From positions 3,720,001 through 3,784,000 of the forward strand of contig NC_016604.1 in assembly GCF_000230895.2 (NCBI RefSeq): 64,000 nt of DNA. The letters run 5' to 3'. The stretch comes from Mycolicibacterium rhodesiae NBB3. Its GTDB lineage: Bacteria; Actinomycetota; Actinomycetes; Mycobacteriales; Mycobacteriaceae. This document shows, piece by piece, positions 62,495 through 64,000 of the stretch. The notes beneath the pieces are model-generated. The model had not been told where the DNA came from, made no database searches, and saw only the letters and a list, made by a program, of their open reading frames with translations. A program made the position numbers and the translations under genes. The first letter of the stretch is position 1; each line of letters opens with the position of its first letter.

Positions 62495-64000
62495 TGGCCA
62501 CACTGCTTCGCATTGCCACGGCTGGTTCCGTCGACGACGGCAAGTCGACCCTCATCGGTCGGCTGCTCTACGACTCGAAGGCCGTCATGGAGGATCAGCT
62601 CGCCGCTGTCGAGCGCACCTCCAAGGAACGCGGAAACGATTACACCGACTTGGCTTTGGTGACCGACGGCCTGCGCGCCGAGCGTGAACAGGGCATCACC
62701 ATCGACGTCGCCTACCGCTACTTCGCGACGTCCAAACGGAAATTCATCATCGCCGACACCCCGGGCCACATCCAATACACCCGCAACATGGTGACCGGTA
62801 CGTCGACGGCCCAACTCGCGATCGTGTTGGTCGATGCCCGGCACGGCCTTCTCGAGCAGTCGCGCAGGCACGCCTTCCTGGCGTCGCTCCTCGGCATTCG
62901 GCACATCGTGCTGGCGGTCAACAAGATGGACCTCGTCGACTGGGATGAGGAGCGCTTCAACAAGATTCGCGACGACTTCCACGAGTTCGCCGCGCGGCTG
63001 GACATTCACGATGTGACAACGATTCCGCTGTCCGCGCTCAAGGGCGACAACGTGGTGACCAAGTCCGACCTCACGCCGTGGTACGACGGGCCCGCTCTGC
63101 TGTCGCACCTCGAGGACGTGTACATCGCAGGCGACCGCAACCTGGTCGACGTGCGTTTCCCGGTGCAGTACGTCATCAGGCCGCAGACCCACGAGCACAT
63201 CGATCACCGCAGCTATGCGGGCACCGTCGCCAGCGGTGTGATGCGTCCCGGTGACGAAGTCGTCGTGCTGCCCACCGGAAAGACGAGCCGTATCACCCAA
63301 ATCGAGGGCCCCGGCGGACCCGTCACGGAGGCGTTCCCGCCGATGGCGGTGTCGATCAGCCTGGCCGACGACATCGACATCTCGCGCGGCGACCTGATCG
63401 CCCGGCCGAACAACCAGCCTAGGGTGGCGCAGGAATTCGACGCCACGGTGTGCTGGATGGCCGATGAGACGGCCCTGGAGCCCGGGCGCGATTACATCGT
63501 CAAACACACCACGCGCACCACGCGGGCCAAGGTCTCGGCACTGGACTACCGCCTCGATGTCAACACGCTGCACCGGGACAAATCCGCTACCGCGCTCAAA
63601 CTCAATGAGCTGGGCCGCATCTCGCTGCGCACGCAGGTGCCGCTGCTGCTCGACGAGTACAGTCGCAACGCGGCCACCGGTTCTTTCATCCTGATCGACC
63701 CGAACACCAACGGCACCGTCGCGGCGGGCATGATCCTGCCGCAGGTCACGGCACGGACGGCGAGTCCGAACACGGTTCGTCACGAATCGCTATGCAAGGC
63801 AGAGGACCGGCTGTCAAAGGGCAAAACGGTGTGGTTCACCGGATTATCCGGATCCGGGAAGTCCTCGGTGGCGATGCTCGTCGAACAAAAGCTCCTCGAA
63901 AAGGGCATTCCCGCATACGTTCTCGACGGCGACAACCTGCGCCACGGACTCAATGCCGACCTGGGCTTCTCCATGGCCGACCGCGCCGAGAACCAGCGGC
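62494..64000 (+). CDS. cysN: Bifunctional sulfate adenylyltransferase GTPase subunit / APS kinase, right end outside window
   Basis: About 502 codons visible, no stop. N-terminal EF-Tu-like GTPase: GSVDDGKST, DTPGH, NKMD, then beta-barrel domains. From about residue 430 a CysC domain begins with TGLSGSGKSSVAMLVEQKL and DGDNLRHGLNADL. CysN couples GTP hydrolysis to APS synthesis with CysD; CysC phosphorylates APS to PAPS. Matches Rv1286. Confidence 0.95.
   Translation, partial: MATLLRIATAGSVDDGKSTLIGRLLYDSKAVMEDQLAAVERTSKERGNDYTDLALVTDGLRAEREQGITIDVAYRYFATSKRKFIIADTPGHIQYTRNMVTGTSTAQLAIVLVDARHGLLEQSRRHAFLASLLGIRHIVLAVNKMDLVDWDEERFNKIRDDFHEFAARLDIHDVTTIPLSALKGDNVVTKSDLTPWYDGPALLSHLEDVYIAGDRNLVDVRFPVQYVIRPQTHEHIDHRSYAGTVASGVMRPGDEVVVLPTGKTSRITQIEGPGGPVTEAFPPMAVSISLADDIDISRGDLIARPNNQPRVAQEFDATVCWMADETALEPGRDYIVKHTTRTTRAKVSALDYRLDVNTLHRDKSATALKLNELGRISLRTQVPLLLDEYSRNAATGSFILIDPNTNGTVAAGMILPQVTARTASPNTVRHESLCKAEDRLSKGKTVWFTGLSGSGKSSVAMLVEQKLLEKGIPAYVLDGDNLRHGLNADLGFSMADRAENQR

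Noticed and set aside
1..64000. CRISPR arrays, tRNA or rRNA genes
   Set aside because: No regularly spaced repeats with unique spacers, and no cloverleaf or rRNA stretches found by eye on either strand. A tRNA scan was not possible.

Overview
The window is high-GC actinobacterial DNA from a Mycobacteriaceae species, most likely a rapid-growing Mycolicibacterium-type organism. From recalled gene order (no search was run), it follows the Mycobacterium tuberculosis block Rv1251c to Rv1286: nuclease/helicase, lprE, deaD, acyltransferase, TetR, CYP130-like P450, FAD oxidase, Tap efflux pump, udgB, Ddn-like reductase, HIT protein, amiB2, Rv1264-type adenylate cyclase, the Rv1273c/Rv1272c ABC exporter pair, lprB/lprC, sixA, the Rv1277/Rv1278 nuclease pair, GMC oxidoreductase, oppA-D-C-B, canA, cysD and cysNC. 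Both ends are cut inside genes.

Layout. 1-9 kb: nuclease, lipoprotein, deaD/acyltransferase, and a leftward FAD oxidase-P450-TetR group. A decayed lactate-permease end lies just upstream of the FAD oxidase, and a large LuxR-type AAA regulator has been inserted beside it. 11.8-19 kb: drug efflux, two base-excision glycosylases, flavin and deazaflavin oxidoreductases, amidase, cyclase. 19-30.5 kb is accessory compared with M. tuberculosis: a SHOCT plus Met-rich exported protein pair, an exported protein, an epimerase, a 13E12/HNH protein, a copper operon (copZ, an HVHP-repeat exported protein, copA) behind a CsoR/RicR-type palindrome, dtd, an AIM24 protein, a ribbon-helix-helix-like protein whose start codon abuts three 8-bp repeats, and an orphan molybdopterin oxidoreductase.

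30.5-47 kb: the ABC exporter pair, two DUF3558 lipoproteins, sixA, a PepSY membrane protein, the SbcD/SbcC-like pair, a GMC oxidoreductase followed by a wax-ester-synthase remnant, DUF1622 and a peptidase. 46-51.6 kb: the oligopeptide importer. 51.7-60.7 kb: two small related exported proteins, a DUF5666-like protein, an OmpR-type two-component system, and a three-gene membrane glycosylation cassette (GT-C, GT2 fused to GtrA, GT-C). 60.7 kb to the end: carbonic anhydrase and the sulfate-activation genes.

Many genes start directly at a predicted transcription start: a TANNNT box 6-9 nt before ATG or GTG, as expected for mycobacterial leaderless mRNAs. I used this to choose several starts. The strongest candidates for an under-described system are the two-component-linked glycosylation cassette with its repeat-rich divergent promoter, the copper island with its unassigned middle protein, the RHH-like protein with a start-abutting 8-bp array, and the minimal ORFs that bridge cysD and cysNC.
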